Below are positions 9,147 to 16,769 of a stretch of 64,000 nt of DNA, piece after piece (position 1 is the stretch's first letter; every line of letters begins with the position of its first letter). Below the pieces are notes generated by a model that saw only the letters and a program-made list of their open reading frames with translations, had not been told where the DNA came from and ran no database searches. Both the position numbers and the translations under genes were made by a program. The stretch lies in contig DASVPY010000067.1 of the NCBI GenBank assembly GCA_036389395.1, positions 62,001 to 126,000 of the forward strand. The letters run 5' to 3'. Source of the DNA: QHXQ01 sp036389395. GTDB taxonomy: Bacteria > Acidobacteriota > Blastocatellia > Pyrinomonadales > Pyrinomonadaceae.

Positions 9147-9971
9147 ATGTCGGCCCCAAGAAGCGCGCGGACGCGAGTCGAGCTGCCCGAAGAGGTCGAG
9201 GCGTACCGCGACCACATGTGGCGGCGCGAGCCGGAGGCGCGCGTCGAGACGGCGCACGCCGCCGAGCAGTTGATCGAGCAGGTCGGCTTCTGCGCCGCCA
9301 TGACCGACGCGCGCCGGCCCGGCCCCTCGCTCTACGTCGCCGTCTGCGGCCGGCGCGACGCCTACATGCCGCGCAACGTGCAGAAAGACCCGGAGAGCAG
9401 TTTCACCTGGCGCATCAAGGACGAGGTCATGCGGCGCGGGCGCGTCTACTACGCGAAGCTCGCCAAGGCGCGCACGCTCTTCGTCGCGCCCCGCCTCGTG
9501 CCCCACTTCAACGCCCTCTGGGGCGTGCCGCGCCGCGAGGAGAAGCAGCGCCTCTCGCCCGCCGCGCAGGTCGTCCTCAAGGTGCTCCGGCGCGAGTGGG
9601 AACTGGCCTCCTGCGACCTGCGCACGGCGGCGCGCCTCGCGGGGCGGGCCGAACTCACGCGCGCGCTCGACGAGCTACAGCGCACGCTCAAGGTCGTGCC
9701 CTGCGAAGTGCTCTACGAACCCTGGTTCACCTACGTCTGGATGCCCGCCGAGGCGCGCTTCGCCAAAGAGCTGACGACGAAGGTCACGCGCGACGAGGCG
9801 CTGCGCGAGATCGCCCGCGCCTACCTCGTCGGCGCGGGCCAAGTCGCCTGCGGCGAACTCGCCCGCGTCACCGGCCTCTCACGCCCCGACGCCGGCCGCG
9901 GCCACCACGCCCTCGTCGCCGAAGGCTTCGCCGAACGCCTCGCCACCGGCGTGTATCGGTTAAAGCAGTAG
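9147..9971 (+). CDS. Winged-helix protein, AlkZ/YcaQ-like (tentative)
   Basis: 274 residues, no signal peptide. The N-terminal part (EEVEAYRDHMWRREPEARVE) and the C-terminal helix-turn-helix-like segments (SCDLRTAARLAGRAELTRAL; QVACGELARVTGLSRPDAGR) suggest tandem winged helices as in AlkZ-type DNA glycosylases, which unhook interstrand crosslinks. I cannot identify the catalytic QxQ motif of that family, so the enzymatic role is doubtful. TAGAAT ends seven bases before the ATG and no Shine-Dalgarno is present, suggesting a leaderless transcript. The TAG stop and last two codons lie inside repeat B1. Confidence 0.6.
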   Translation: MSAPRSARTRVELPEEVEAYRDHMWRREPEARVETAHAAEQLIEQVGFCAAMTDARRPGPSLYVAVCGRRDAYMPRNVQKDPESSFTWRIKDEVMRRGRVYYAKLAKARTLFVAPRLVPHFNALWGVPRREEKQRLSPAAQVVLKVLRREWELASCDLRTAARLAGRAELTRALDELQRTLKVVPCEVLYEPWFTYVWMPAEARFAKELTTKVTRDEALREIARAYLVGAGQVACGELARVTGLSRPDAGRGHHALVAEGFAERLATGVYRLKQ

Positions 9972-10115
9972 TCAGGAGTCAGTAGTCAGAAGTCAGTAGA
10001 AAGAGAAGGTGTTTTCTACTGGCTACCGGTGCGGCCAAGGCCAGCGGCGATGACAGGGAAGGCTTCCGAAGAGAGAAGGTTTTCCTATAGGCTACTGGCT
10101 ACTGACTACTGCTTT
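9962..10115. repeat. TCAGGAGTCAG-family inverted-repeat element, copy B1
   Basis: The arms begin with the same 14 bases, AAAGCAGTAGTCAG, at 9962-9975 and inverted at 10102-10115, followed by degenerate 7-8 base units (GTCAGTA, GTCAGAA). The centre (about 10005-10085) holds a second nested copy of AGAGAAGGT. The element fills the whole space between two convergent genes and contains the stop codon of each. Confidence 0.85.
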
Positions 10116-10885
10116 TCGTCCCTTTCGCGCAGCGCGGCGTCGGCTTCGGCGCGGGCTTCGCGTTCGAGGCGGGCGGCTTCGAGGGCGAGGGCAGGTTGGG
10201 CGGTGGCGAGTTCGAGTTGTTGGAGGGCGCGTCGTGTGTCGGCTTCGCTGGTGGCGCGACCGGCGGCGGCTTCGAGTTGTTGGAGGCGCGCTTCGAGTTG
10301 GGCGCGGCGCGCGGCGGCGTCCTGTTCTAGTTGGGCGAGGCGCGCGCGATCTGTCTCCAACTCGGTGTTGAGCGCGGCGCGCTCGGCGGGTTGGAGGCGG
10401 GCGGCGTTCTGGGCGCGGCGTTCGACGGCGGCCAGTTCGCGCCGAGCGCTCTTGGCGAGGCGCGCGGCGGTGACGCGCGCGGCCAGCGTGTCGCGGTAGG
10501 CGTCCGCGAGCAGGAGGTTCTCGCGTTCGAGGCGTCGGAGCGTGCGCCGCTCGTCGCCGGTCAGTTCGGACGTGAACCAATCAAGCTCGGACGCGTTGAC
10601 GCCGTCGGCGGCGAGGCGGTCGCGCAGACGCGCGAGCCAGCGTTGGCGGTAGAGGAAGATGAGCGCCGCGACGAAGAGGCCGACGAGCGAGCCGAGCGCG
10701 AGCGCGGTCAGCGCGAAGATGGCGTACTCGCCCGCGCCCTCCGTGGCGGTGAGCCGTTGGAGCAGGAAGTAGAGCGGCAGGGGCAGCGCACAAAAGAGGA
10801 AGGCGAGCGGGGGCAGCCAGCGCAGGAGCGCCGCCGTGGCGCGGTCGCTGCTCGTCAAGTTGTTGCCGATCTTCGTCTCGCCCAA
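10106..10885 (-). CDS. Membrane protein with long coiled coil
   Basis: About 259 residues. Two membrane segments (LPPLAFLFCALPLPLYFLLQ and the stretch around FALTALALGSLVGLFVAALI) are followed by about 170 residues of Glu/Arg/Ala-rich heptads, so a cytoplasmic coiled coil is expected. Function unknown. The start is uncertain: the frame is open to a GTG at 10984, but that part overlaps a duplicated promoter-like sequence. The TTG at 10885 has AGGA eight bases upstream; TTG at 10858 is another option. The TAG stop lies in repeat B1. Confidence 0.6.
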   Translation of the reverse strand: MGETKIGNNLTSSDRATAALLRWLPPLAFLFCALPLPLYFLLQRLTATEGAGEYAIFALTALALGSLVGLFVAALIFLYRQRWLARLRDRLAADGVNASELDWFTSELTGDERRTLRRLERENLLLADAYRDTLAARVTAARLAKSARRELAAVERRAQNAARLQPAERAALNTELETDRARLAQLEQDAAARRAQLEARLQQLEAAAGRATSEADTRRALQQLELATAQPALALEAARLEREARAEADAALRERDEKQ

Positions 10886-10938
10886 CGTGTCGTCCTGCAA
10901 AATTGGGAAACCGAGGATGTGTTTCGCGCCGCCGCCGC

Positions 10939-11014
10939 TATATAATGCACGGCGCGCGCGGGCCTTCGGTCGCCCCGCGTCCACCCCGCCGCCGCCGCCG
11001 TTATATAATGCACG
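10939..11014 (+). promoter_or_regulatory. Duplicated TATATAATGCACG promoter-like sequence
   Basis: The 13-mer TATATAATGCACG occurs at 10939-10951 and again at 11002-11014, each preceded by a run of GCC triplets. Each includes a perfect TATAAT (10941-10946 and 11004-11009). The second would start RNA near 11016, about 36 bases before the VWFA gene, with its Shine-Dalgarno inside the leader. No good -35 hexamers are seen. Confidence 0.5.
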
Positions 11015-11051
11015 CGCCGTCGGCCGCCGACAAGCAACGGCAGGAGCGAAG

Positions 11052-12059
11052 ATGAGACTTCAACTGCGAACGCGGAGCTTGCGCCCCTGGCTCGCGTGCG
11101 CCTGCGCGGCGCTGCTGCTCGCCTGCGCGGGCGACGGGCGGGCGCAAAGCCAGGGCGGCGCGAAGGGCGACGGCGAGCCGCGCGCGCGCAAGTCGGACGC
11201 GGCGCGCGGCAGCGTGCGCTCCGTCACGATCCCCGTGACGCCGACGCGGCGCGGCGAGCCGGCGGCGCGCGAAGAGTTGCAGGTGCTAGACCTCGTCGTG
11301 CAGGAGGACGGCGAGGCGCAGGAGATACTGTCGGCACGCGGGGCGGATCGCGCGCCGCTCGCGCTCGCCGTCGTCTTGCAGGACGATCTCGCCTCGTCGG
11401 TCGCCAACGAGTTGCGCGGGCTGACCTCGCTCATACGTGGCTTGCCCGCCGGGTCGCGCGTGCTGGTGGCGTACCTGCGCGCCGGCTCGCCGCAGATCAG
11501 GCAGCGGTTCACGACCGACTTGGAGAAGGGCGTGAAGGCGCTGCGCATCCCGGCGGGGTCGCCGTTTGCCGCGCCGTACAACCCTTACGCGGCGCTGCTC
11601 GACGTGCTCAAGCGGTTCGAGGCGCTGCCCACGGGCCGGCGCGCCGTGCTGCTCGTCTCGGACGGCGTGGACGTGTCGCGCGGCGTGGACAGCTCCGCGC
11701 CGGGGCAGAGCTTAGATCTGGCGCGGGCCGTCGCCGAGGCGCAGCGCCGCAGCGTCGCCGTCTACACCATCTACTCGCCGACGGCGTTGACGGCGGGCGG
11801 CAACTTCATCCTGACGGGCAACGGGCAAGGCTCGCTCAAACGCTTGAGCGAGGAGACGGGCGGGCGCGCCTTCTTCCAGGGGACGGGCGCGCCCGTGAGC
11901 TTCGACCCGTTCCTGCGCGAGCTAGGCCCGCTGCTCAACCGGCAGTTCGCGCTGACCTACCTCTCGACGCACGCCAACAAAGACTTCCACCGCATCAAGC
12001 TCCAGAGCGTCCAGACCGACGTGCACCTCGCCTACCCCAGCGGCTACACGCCGAAGTGA
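11052..12059 (+). CDS. VWFA-related acidobacterial-type secreted protein
   Basis: 335 residues. A signal peptide or lipoprotein-like leader (WLACACAALLLACAGDG) precedes a domain of the VWFA-related family expanded in Acidobacteria: an N-terminal beta region (LQVLDLVVQEDGEAQEI), then a von Willebrand A fold with PLALAVVLQDDLASSV, TGRRAVLLVSDGVDVSRG and VAVYTIYSPTA. The canonical MIDAS DxSxS is replaced by QDDLASS, so metal binding may be altered. Probably an envelope protein mediating protein contacts. ATG at 11052, CAGGAG upstream. Followed by repeat A3. Confidence 0.85.
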   Translation: MRLQLRTRSLRPWLACACAALLLACAGDGRAQSQGGAKGDGEPRARKSDAARGSVRSVTIPVTPTRRGEPAAREELQVLDLVVQEDGEAQEILSARGADRAPLALAVVLQDDLASSVANELRGLTSLIRGLPAGSRVLVAYLRAGSPQIRQRFTTDLEKGVKALRIPAGSPFAAPYNPYAALLDVLKRFEALPTGRRAVLLVSDGVDVSRGVDSSAPGQSLDLARAVAEAQRRSVAVYTIYSPTALTAGGNFILTGNGQGSLKRLSEETGGRAFFQGTGAPVSFDPFLRELGPLLNRQFALTYLSTHANKDFHRIKLQSVQTDVHLAYPSGYTPK

Positions 12060-12079
12060 GGGCGGGCGCTGTTGGTTTT

Positions 12080-12199
12080 GCGGTTGAGTGAAGCGTGCGG
12101 CCGGTCTCACACAGAGGACACAGAGGGGACACAGAGGACACAGAGGTTCTTAACTGTGTCCTCTGTGTTTATCTGATCTCGAAACACACTCAACCACAA
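12080..12199. repeat. CACAGAGG-family inverted-repeat element, copy A3
   Basis: The left end CGGTTGAGTG and right end CACACTCAACC are mutually inverted. The interior has ACACAGAGGACACAGAGG units on the left and CTGTGTCCTCTGTG on the right of a TTCTTAA centre. It occupies the gap between the convergent VWFA and nadR genes, where a bidirectional terminator would be expected. Confidence 0.85.
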
Positions 12200-12225
12200 A
12201 TTGCTCTACGCCCTATCGTCATCGG

Positions 12226-13200
12226 TCAACGCCGGAGCAGCAGTTCGTCTATGTGCCGTGTGGCTTGGCGGAAGCGTTCGTCGAAGGGGCCGGTGAGGTG
12301 GCGGAAGGGGCGGGCTTGTGCGGTCAGTTCGGCGACGAAGGTGTCGTGCATCCAGTCGCGGATCAGTTCGCCGTCGCGCGTGCCGTCCTGCACGAAGGGC
12401 GTGGCGATGTCGGTCAGTAGGTAGAGGTCTGGGCGGCGTTGGCGGGCGACGATGGCTTCGACGGCCGGGTCGCGTGCGCCCATGTAGCGCCTGTGCCAGA
12501 TGGACGTGGCGAAGGCGTCCGTGTCGCAGACGAGGAGGCGGGCGGCGCGGCGCGCGCCCGCTTCTTCCAACTCGCACTGGCGCGCGGCGATGTGCGCGAA
12601 CTCGTCCGAGCGCCAGTCGTAGCCGCCCTCTTCGGCCAGCTTGCGCTCGGAATACTCGCGCCCGTATTCGGGAACCCAGACGGTGTGGTAGTGCGCGGCG
12701 AGCGCCGCCGCCAGCGTCGTCTTGCCCGTGGACTCCGCGCCGACCAGGCAGACGCGGCGCGCGTAGTAGGCGCGCACGGGCGGCTCAAGGAACTCCCAGC
12801 AGGCGAGCGGGTCTGCGCGCACCATCGTGCCGGAGACGGGGACGGCGGCGCGCGCCTGATCGACGAGCACGTGCGCGCAGCCGAGGTGTTGCGCGAACGG
12901 GTCGCCGTAGGCTTCGGAGGTGAAGACGAGGTCGGGCGTGAAGCCGAGCCAGCGTTTGCAGTTCTCGGCCCAGAGGCGCGAGTCGTCGGCGTCCAACTCG
13001 TCATCAATCAACAGGACGCGCACGTCCGGGTGGATTTCGCGCAGCCACGCGGCGCGCAACTCGCCCGCGGGCGCTTCGTGCGGCTTGCGGCAGACGATCA
13101 CGTACAACTCGTCCACGCGCGCGCGCGCCGTGTCGAGCAGGTGCTTGTGCCCGCGGTGCGGCGGGTAGAATTTGCCGACGATGAGACCGCGCGTGGTCAT
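12226..13200 (-). CDS. nadR: NadR-type NMN adenylyltransferase / nicotinamide riboside kinase
   Basis: 324-residue bifunctional cytoplasmic enzyme: NR to NMN, then NMN plus ATP to NAD. The N-terminal nucleotidyltransferase has GKFYPPHRGHKHLLD (residues about 8-22, HxGH signature) and VSGTMVRADP, equivalent to the ISxTxxR motif. The C-terminal kinase has the P-loop GAESTGKTTLA (about 190) and VPEYGREYSE. The repressor helix-turn-helix of enterobacterial NadR is absent, so this is an enzyme only. Start at the ATG at 13200; the much longer open frame upstream overlaps pnuC. It lies 8 bases after pnuC, so the two are one operon for NR salvage. Confidence 0.9.
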   Translation of the reverse strand: MTTRGLIVGKFYPPHRGHKHLLDTARARVDELYVIVCRKPHEAPAGELRAAWLREIHPDVRVLLIDDELDADDSRLWAENCKRWLGFTPDLVFTSEAYGDPFAQHLGCAHVLVDQARAAVPVSGTMVRADPLACWEFLEPPVRAYYARRVCLVGAESTGKTTLAAALAAHYHTVWVPEYGREYSERKLAEEGGYDWRSDEFAHIAARQCELEEAGARRAARLLVCDTDAFATSIWHRRYMGARDPAVEAIVARQRRPDLYLLTDIATPFVQDGTRDGELIRDWMHDTFVAELTAQARPFRHLTGPFDERFRQATRHIDELLLRR

Positions 13201-13208
13201 CTTTCGTG

Positions 13209-13877
13209 TTAAGCGAGGTCTGCGCCCGCGTGCGGCGCGTCGGCCGCCGTGTTGAGCGCGCGCCGCCAGCTTAGCAGCCCGGCGACGCACATGCAGAGGA
13301 AGACGAAGTAGAGGAGCGCCGTCAGGCGCAGGTCGCGCGCGACGTAGAGGTAGACGTAGAGCACGTCGGCGGCGAGCCAGACGTACCAGTTCTCGACGAG
13401 CTTGCGGTTGAGCATGTACTGCGCGGCGAGACTGAGGACGGTGGTGAAGGCGTCGAGCACGGGCGCGGAGCCGCGCGCGAGGCGCAGGGCGGCGGTCAGC
13501 GCCGCCGTGCCGAGCAGGACGAAGGCGGCGAGCGCCGCGAGCGTCCAGGCGGAGGCGCGCGCGACCTTGAGGGGCGTGCGCCGCGCGCCGCCGTAGAGCC
13601 AGGCGTACCACCCTTGCGCGCCGAGCGCGACGTAGACGAGTTGCAAACCGGCGTCGCCGTAGAGGCGCGAGCGCGTGAAGAGGACAAGGAAGAAGACGTT
13701 GTTGGCGATGCCGACGGGGAAGTTCCAGATGTTCTGCCTGATGACGAGGTAGACGCAAGCCGCGCCGGTCACGAAGCCCAGCGTCTCGGTCAGGCTGTAA
13801 GGCAACGCGCCGACCCACGCGCCGGCACAGAGCGCCCCGCTCAGCAGTAACCAGACTGTCAGCTCGAAGTATTTCAT
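13209..13877 (-). CDS. pnuC: PnuC nicotinamide riboside transporter
   Basis: 222-residue inner-membrane facilitator with about seven hydrophobic helices. Conserved PnuC features are IRQNIWNFPVGIANN, QGWYAWLYGG and VENWYVWLAADVLYVYLY, which line the NR-binding pore. Uptake is driven by phosphorylation of NR by the downstream NadR kinase. The start ATG at 13877 lies right at the edge of repeat element A4, and no Shine-Dalgarno is visible; an open extension to 13922 would be translated from the repeat and is rejected. Confidence 0.9.
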   Translation of the reverse strand: MKYFELTVWLLLSGALCAGAWVGALPYSLTETLGFVTGAACVYLVIRQNIWNFPVGIANNVFFLVLFTRSRLYGDAGLQLVYVALGAQGWYAWLYGGARRTPLKVARASAWTLAALAAFVLLGTAALTAALRLARGSAPVLDAFTTVLSLAAQYMLNRKLVENWYVWLAADVLYVYLYVARDLRLTALLYFVFLCMCVAGLLSWRRALNTAADAPHAGADLA

Positions 13878-13879
13878 CA

Positions 13880-14009
13880 CAGTTGTGTGCGGCCGTTTTA
13901 ACACAGAGGGCACAGAGGGCACACAGAGGACACAGTAAGAGCTTCTGTGAACTCTGTGCTAACTCTGTGCCCTCTGTGTTGATCTATCCGCCCGCCACAC
14001 TCAACCGCA
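13880..14009. repeat. CACAGAGG-family inverted-repeat element, copy A4
   Basis: Left part TGTGCGGCCGTTTTAACACA plus CACAGAGG units; right part CTGTGCCCTCTGTGTT and the end CCACACTCAACC. It fills the gap between the P-loop kinase gene and pnuC. The terminal inverted sequence GCGGTTGAGTG, read on the minus strand, provides the TGA stop of the kinase gene. Confidence 0.85.
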
Positions 14010-14549
14010 CGTCGCTTTAAGCAGGCGGGCCACGTCTCTGCTACTGCGGCAACGGACGAGCTTGCTGGTGTAGGCTTGCAGGAAGAGGGCCGTGGCGGCG
14101 CGGTTGCCGGCCGCGTCGTCGTCAATGCCGGTCGGCTCGTCCGGCTCGCGGCTGAAGTAGTAGCCGCGGTAACGCCAGAGCCAGCGGGCGAGCCGCCGCC
14201 AGCCGGGATGCTTGTTCGTCCCGCGCAAGGTGTGGCGCAGGTGTCGCCAGACGACGCGCGCCGACGCCACGTACCACGGCAGGTCGAGCCAGACGACCAG
14301 ATCGGCCGCGCCGTAAAGCTCCGCCGCCCACCAGAGGTAATTGCCTTCGCAGACCCACGCCGGGCGCGCGGCGATCTCGTGCGCGAGCGCGAGGCGCGCG
14401 CCGAACTCGCGCTTGGGCCCCGAGCCGCCTTCGTAGACGACCGCGTCCAACTCGAACCGGGACGCGTCGAGTCGCGCCGCGAGCGTGCGCGCCAGCGTGG
14501 TCTTGCCGCTGCCGGGCGCGCCCGTGATCATGATGCGCCGGCAGGGCAA
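14001..14549 (-). CDS. P-loop nucleotide kinase-like protein
   Basis: 182 residues. Walker A GAPGSGKTTLA at residues 10-20, a Walker B-like VVWLDLPWYVASARVVWRHL and a lid region rich in Arg/Trp (RRLARWLWRYRGYYFSREP). This matches the small kinase family often labelled adenylate kinase-like or DNA topology modulation FlaR-like; substrate unknown. The likely start is TTG at 14549, six bases after AAAGGAGAA; an ATG at 14531 would begin just before the P-loop. The TGA stop comes from the end of repeat A4. Confidence 0.75.
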   Translation of the reverse strand: MPCRRIMITGAPGSGKTTLARTLAARLDASRFELDAVVYEGGSGPKREFGARLALAHEIAARPAWVCEGNYLWWAAELYGAADLVVWLDLPWYVASARVVWRHLRHTLRGTNKHPGWRRLARWLWRYRGYYFSREPDEPTGIDDDAAGNRAATALFLQAYTSKLVRCRSSRDVARLLKATCG

Positions 14550-14577
14550 GGGCTTCTCCTTTCCGGCGGGCGGGCGG

Positions 14578-16152
14578 TCAGAGCGGGATGTTGCCGTGCT
14601 TCTTGGGCGGCGTCGTGTCGCGTTTGTTTTCGAGCAGGGCGAGCGCGCGGATGAGCTTGGGGCGCGTGCGCGCCGGCTCGATGATCTCGTCTATGAAGCC
14701 GCGCTCGGCGGCGACGTAAGGGTTGGCGAACTTCTCCTCGAACTCGGCGACGCGCGCGCGCCGCGCCTGCTCCTCGTCGGCCGCGGTGGCGATTTCGCGG
14801 CGGTAGAGGACGCCGACCGCGCCCTCCGCGCCCATGACGGCGATCTCGGCCGTGGGCCAGGCGAAGTTCACGTCCGTGCGGATGTGCTTCGAGGCCATGA
14901 CGCAGTACGCGCCGCCGTAGGCCTTGCGCGTGATGACGGTGATCTTGGGCACGGTGGCCTCTGCGAAGGCGTAGAGCAGTTTCGCGCCGTGGCGGATGAT
15001 GCCGCCGTGCTCCTGGCGGACGCCGGGCAGGAAGCCGGGCACGTCCTCGAACACGATCAAAGGGATGTTGAAGCAGTCGCAGAAGCGGACGAAGCGCGCG
15101 CCCTTGACCGAGGCGTCTATGTCGAGCACGCCCGCGAGGTACGCGGGCTGGTTGGCGACGACGGCGACGCTGCGGCCGCCGAGGCGCGCGAAGCCGACGA
15201 CGATGTTCGGCGCGTACTGCGCGTGGACTTCAAAGAAATAGTTCTCGTCCACGACCGAGTGGATCACGTCGCGTATGTCGTAAGGCTGGTTGGACGCTTC
15301 GGGGACGACCGTGTTGAGGCGCTCGTCCGTGCGGCCGGGCGGATCGTCTGTCGCCGCGCGCGGCGGGTCGTCCATGTTGTTCGAGGGGATGAAGGAGAGC
15401 AGCTCGCGGACGAGTTGCAGGGCGTGCTGATCGTCGGCGGCGGCGAAGTGGGCGACGCCCGACGTGCGGTTGTGCGTGTCCGCGCCGCCCAGCTCCTCCT
15501 TCGTCACGTCCTCGTGCGTGACCGTCTTGATCACGTCGGGGCCGGTGATGAACATGTAGGAGGTGTGCTGCACCATGATGTTGAAGTCGGTGATGGCGGG
15601 GCTGTAGACCGCGCCGCCCGCGCACGGGCCCATGATGCAACTGATCTGCGGCACGACGCCTGAGGCCAGGGTGTTCCGCAGGAAGATGTCGGCGTAGCCG
15701 CCCAAGCTGACGACGCCCTCCTGAATGCGCGCGCCGCCCGAATCGTTCAGGCCGATGACGGGCGCGCCGACCTTCATGGCCAGGTCGAGCAGCTTGCAGA
15801 TTTTTTCGGCGTGCGTCTCGGAGAGCGAGCCGCCGAAGACGGTGAAGTCCTGCGCGAAGACGAAGACGCGGCGGCCGTCCACGAGGCCGTGGCCCGTCAC
15901 GACGCCGTCGCCGGGGTAGAGTTGCTGGTCGAGACCGAAGTCGCGCGAGCGGTGGACGACGTGGCGGTCGAACTCCTCGAACGTGCCGTCGTCGAGCAGT
16001 AAGTTGACGCGCTCGCGGGCGGTGAGTTTGCCGGCGGCGTGCTGGCGCGCGACGCGCTCCGCGCCGCCGCCGGCTTCGGCCTGGCGCTCACGCTCGCGCA
16101 GGCGTTCGAGCTTGGACGCGGGTTGCCCCGGCTGTTGCTGCGTTGAACTCAT
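14578..16152 (-). CDS. Acyl-CoA carboxylase carboxyltransferase (propionyl/methylmalonyl-CoA type)
   Basis: 524 residues, a crotonase-fold carboxyltransferase with N- and C-halves. Shows LTARERVNLLLDDGTFEEFD, the GGSLSE loop, LNDSGGARIQEGV, IMGPCAGGAVYSPA, FEDVPGFLPGVRQEHGGIIR, KAYGGAYCVM and EIAVMGAEGAV, all diagnostic of PccB/MmdA. It transfers carboxyl from biotin to propionyl-CoA (or a related acyl-CoA); the partner biotin carboxylase is not in the window. The insertion at about 265-285 (PPRAATDDPPGRTDE) lengthens a loop. ATG at 16152 has no clear Shine-Dalgarno; the frame is open to 16662 but without family similarity. Confidence 0.9.
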   Translation of the reverse strand: MSSTQQQPGQPASKLERLRERERQAEAGGGAERVARQHAAGKLTARERVNLLLDDGTFEEFDRHVVHRSRDFGLDQQLYPGDGVVTGHGLVDGRRVFVFAQDFTVFGGSLSETHAEKICKLLDLAMKVGAPVIGLNDSGGARIQEGVVSLGGYADIFLRNTLASGVVPQISCIMGPCAGGAVYSPAITDFNIMVQHTSYMFITGPDVIKTVTHEDVTKEELGGADTHNRTSGVAHFAAADDQHALQLVRELLSFIPSNNMDDPPRAATDDPPGRTDERLNTVVPEASNQPYDIRDVIHSVVDENYFFEVHAQYAPNIVVGFARLGGRSVAVVANQPAYLAGVLDIDASVKGARFVRFCDCFNIPLIVFEDVPGFLPGVRQEHGGIIRHGAKLLYAFAEATVPKITVITRKAYGGAYCVMASKHIRTDVNFAWPTAEIAVMGAEGAVGVLYRREIATAADEEQARRARVAEFEEKFANPYVAAERGFIDEIIEPARTRPKLIRALALLENKRDTTPPKKHGNIPL

Positions 16153-16241
16153 AGAGTTGTTCGGATGAAAGCCGCTGCGTTTTGTAACGACGCGCCATTG
16201 TAGCATTGCGCGGTCGTTCTTCGCGGCCCGCCGAAGACGGA

Positions 16242-16745
16242 TCAGTGATCGAAGGGGAAGGCGCGCGCCTCGATGAGCGCGAGCAACTCGGCGAGCGCGG
16301 CGCGGGCGTTGGCCTGTAGGGCGGCGGGGTAGTTGTAGCGCGCGGCGTGGGCGGCGAACTCGTCTTCGTCGAGGACGGCGTAGTTGAAGTCGGGCGCGAC
16401 GAGCACGTCTATGTCGATGTCTACGAAGCTGAGGACGCCGTCGGCGAAGCAGGCCGGCTGGTTGATGTTGCAGTAGTAATTTCGCAAAGCGCCCGCCGGC
16501 TCGCGGAAGCGGAAGACGCTGTACCAGCGATCCGTCCAGTAGTATTCGGTGCTGTGCGTGCCGGCGTGGATGCGACCCAGCAGCGGGTGGTCTATCGTCT
16601 CCTCGAAGACGCCGTCGAGCACGACGAGCGAATCGCGCCGCGCGACGAGGCGCGCGGGCCACTCGCGGTGCAAGCGCCCGTCGTACTTGAGCGACTGCAC
16701 CAGGACGCGCGCGCCCTTGTTCGTCTCGTCCATCCCCGTGCTCAT
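16242..16745 (-). CDS. DUF402 family protein (Ntdp/FAU-1-like fold)
   Basis: 167 residues. The core STEYYWTDRWYSVFRFRE, RNYYCNINQPACF and SFVDIDIDVLVAPD is the DUF402 signature; the Asp cluster binds divalent metal in characterised nucleoside tri-/diphosphate phosphatases of this family. Some relatives are RNA-binding (FAU-1). The substrate here is unknown. It is the middle of a minus-strand run between the FAH-family gene and the carboxylase; gaps are about 25 and 90 bases. Confidence 0.8.
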   Translation of the reverse strand: MSTGMDETNKGARVLVQSLKYDGRLHREWPARLVARRDSLVVLDGVFEETIDHPLLGRIHAGTHSTEYYWTDRWYSVFRFREPAGALRNYYCNINQPACFADGVLSFVDIDIDVLVAPDFNYAVLDEDEFAAHAARYNYPAALQANARAALAELLALIEARAFPFDH

Positions 16746-16769
16746 GCCCGCACAGACGAAGCGGCTGAC

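Noticed and set aside
85..14009. CACAGAGG repeats as a CRISPR array
   Set aside because: Units are 8-9 bases, adjacent and inverted about a centre, without 30-base spacers or cas genes.
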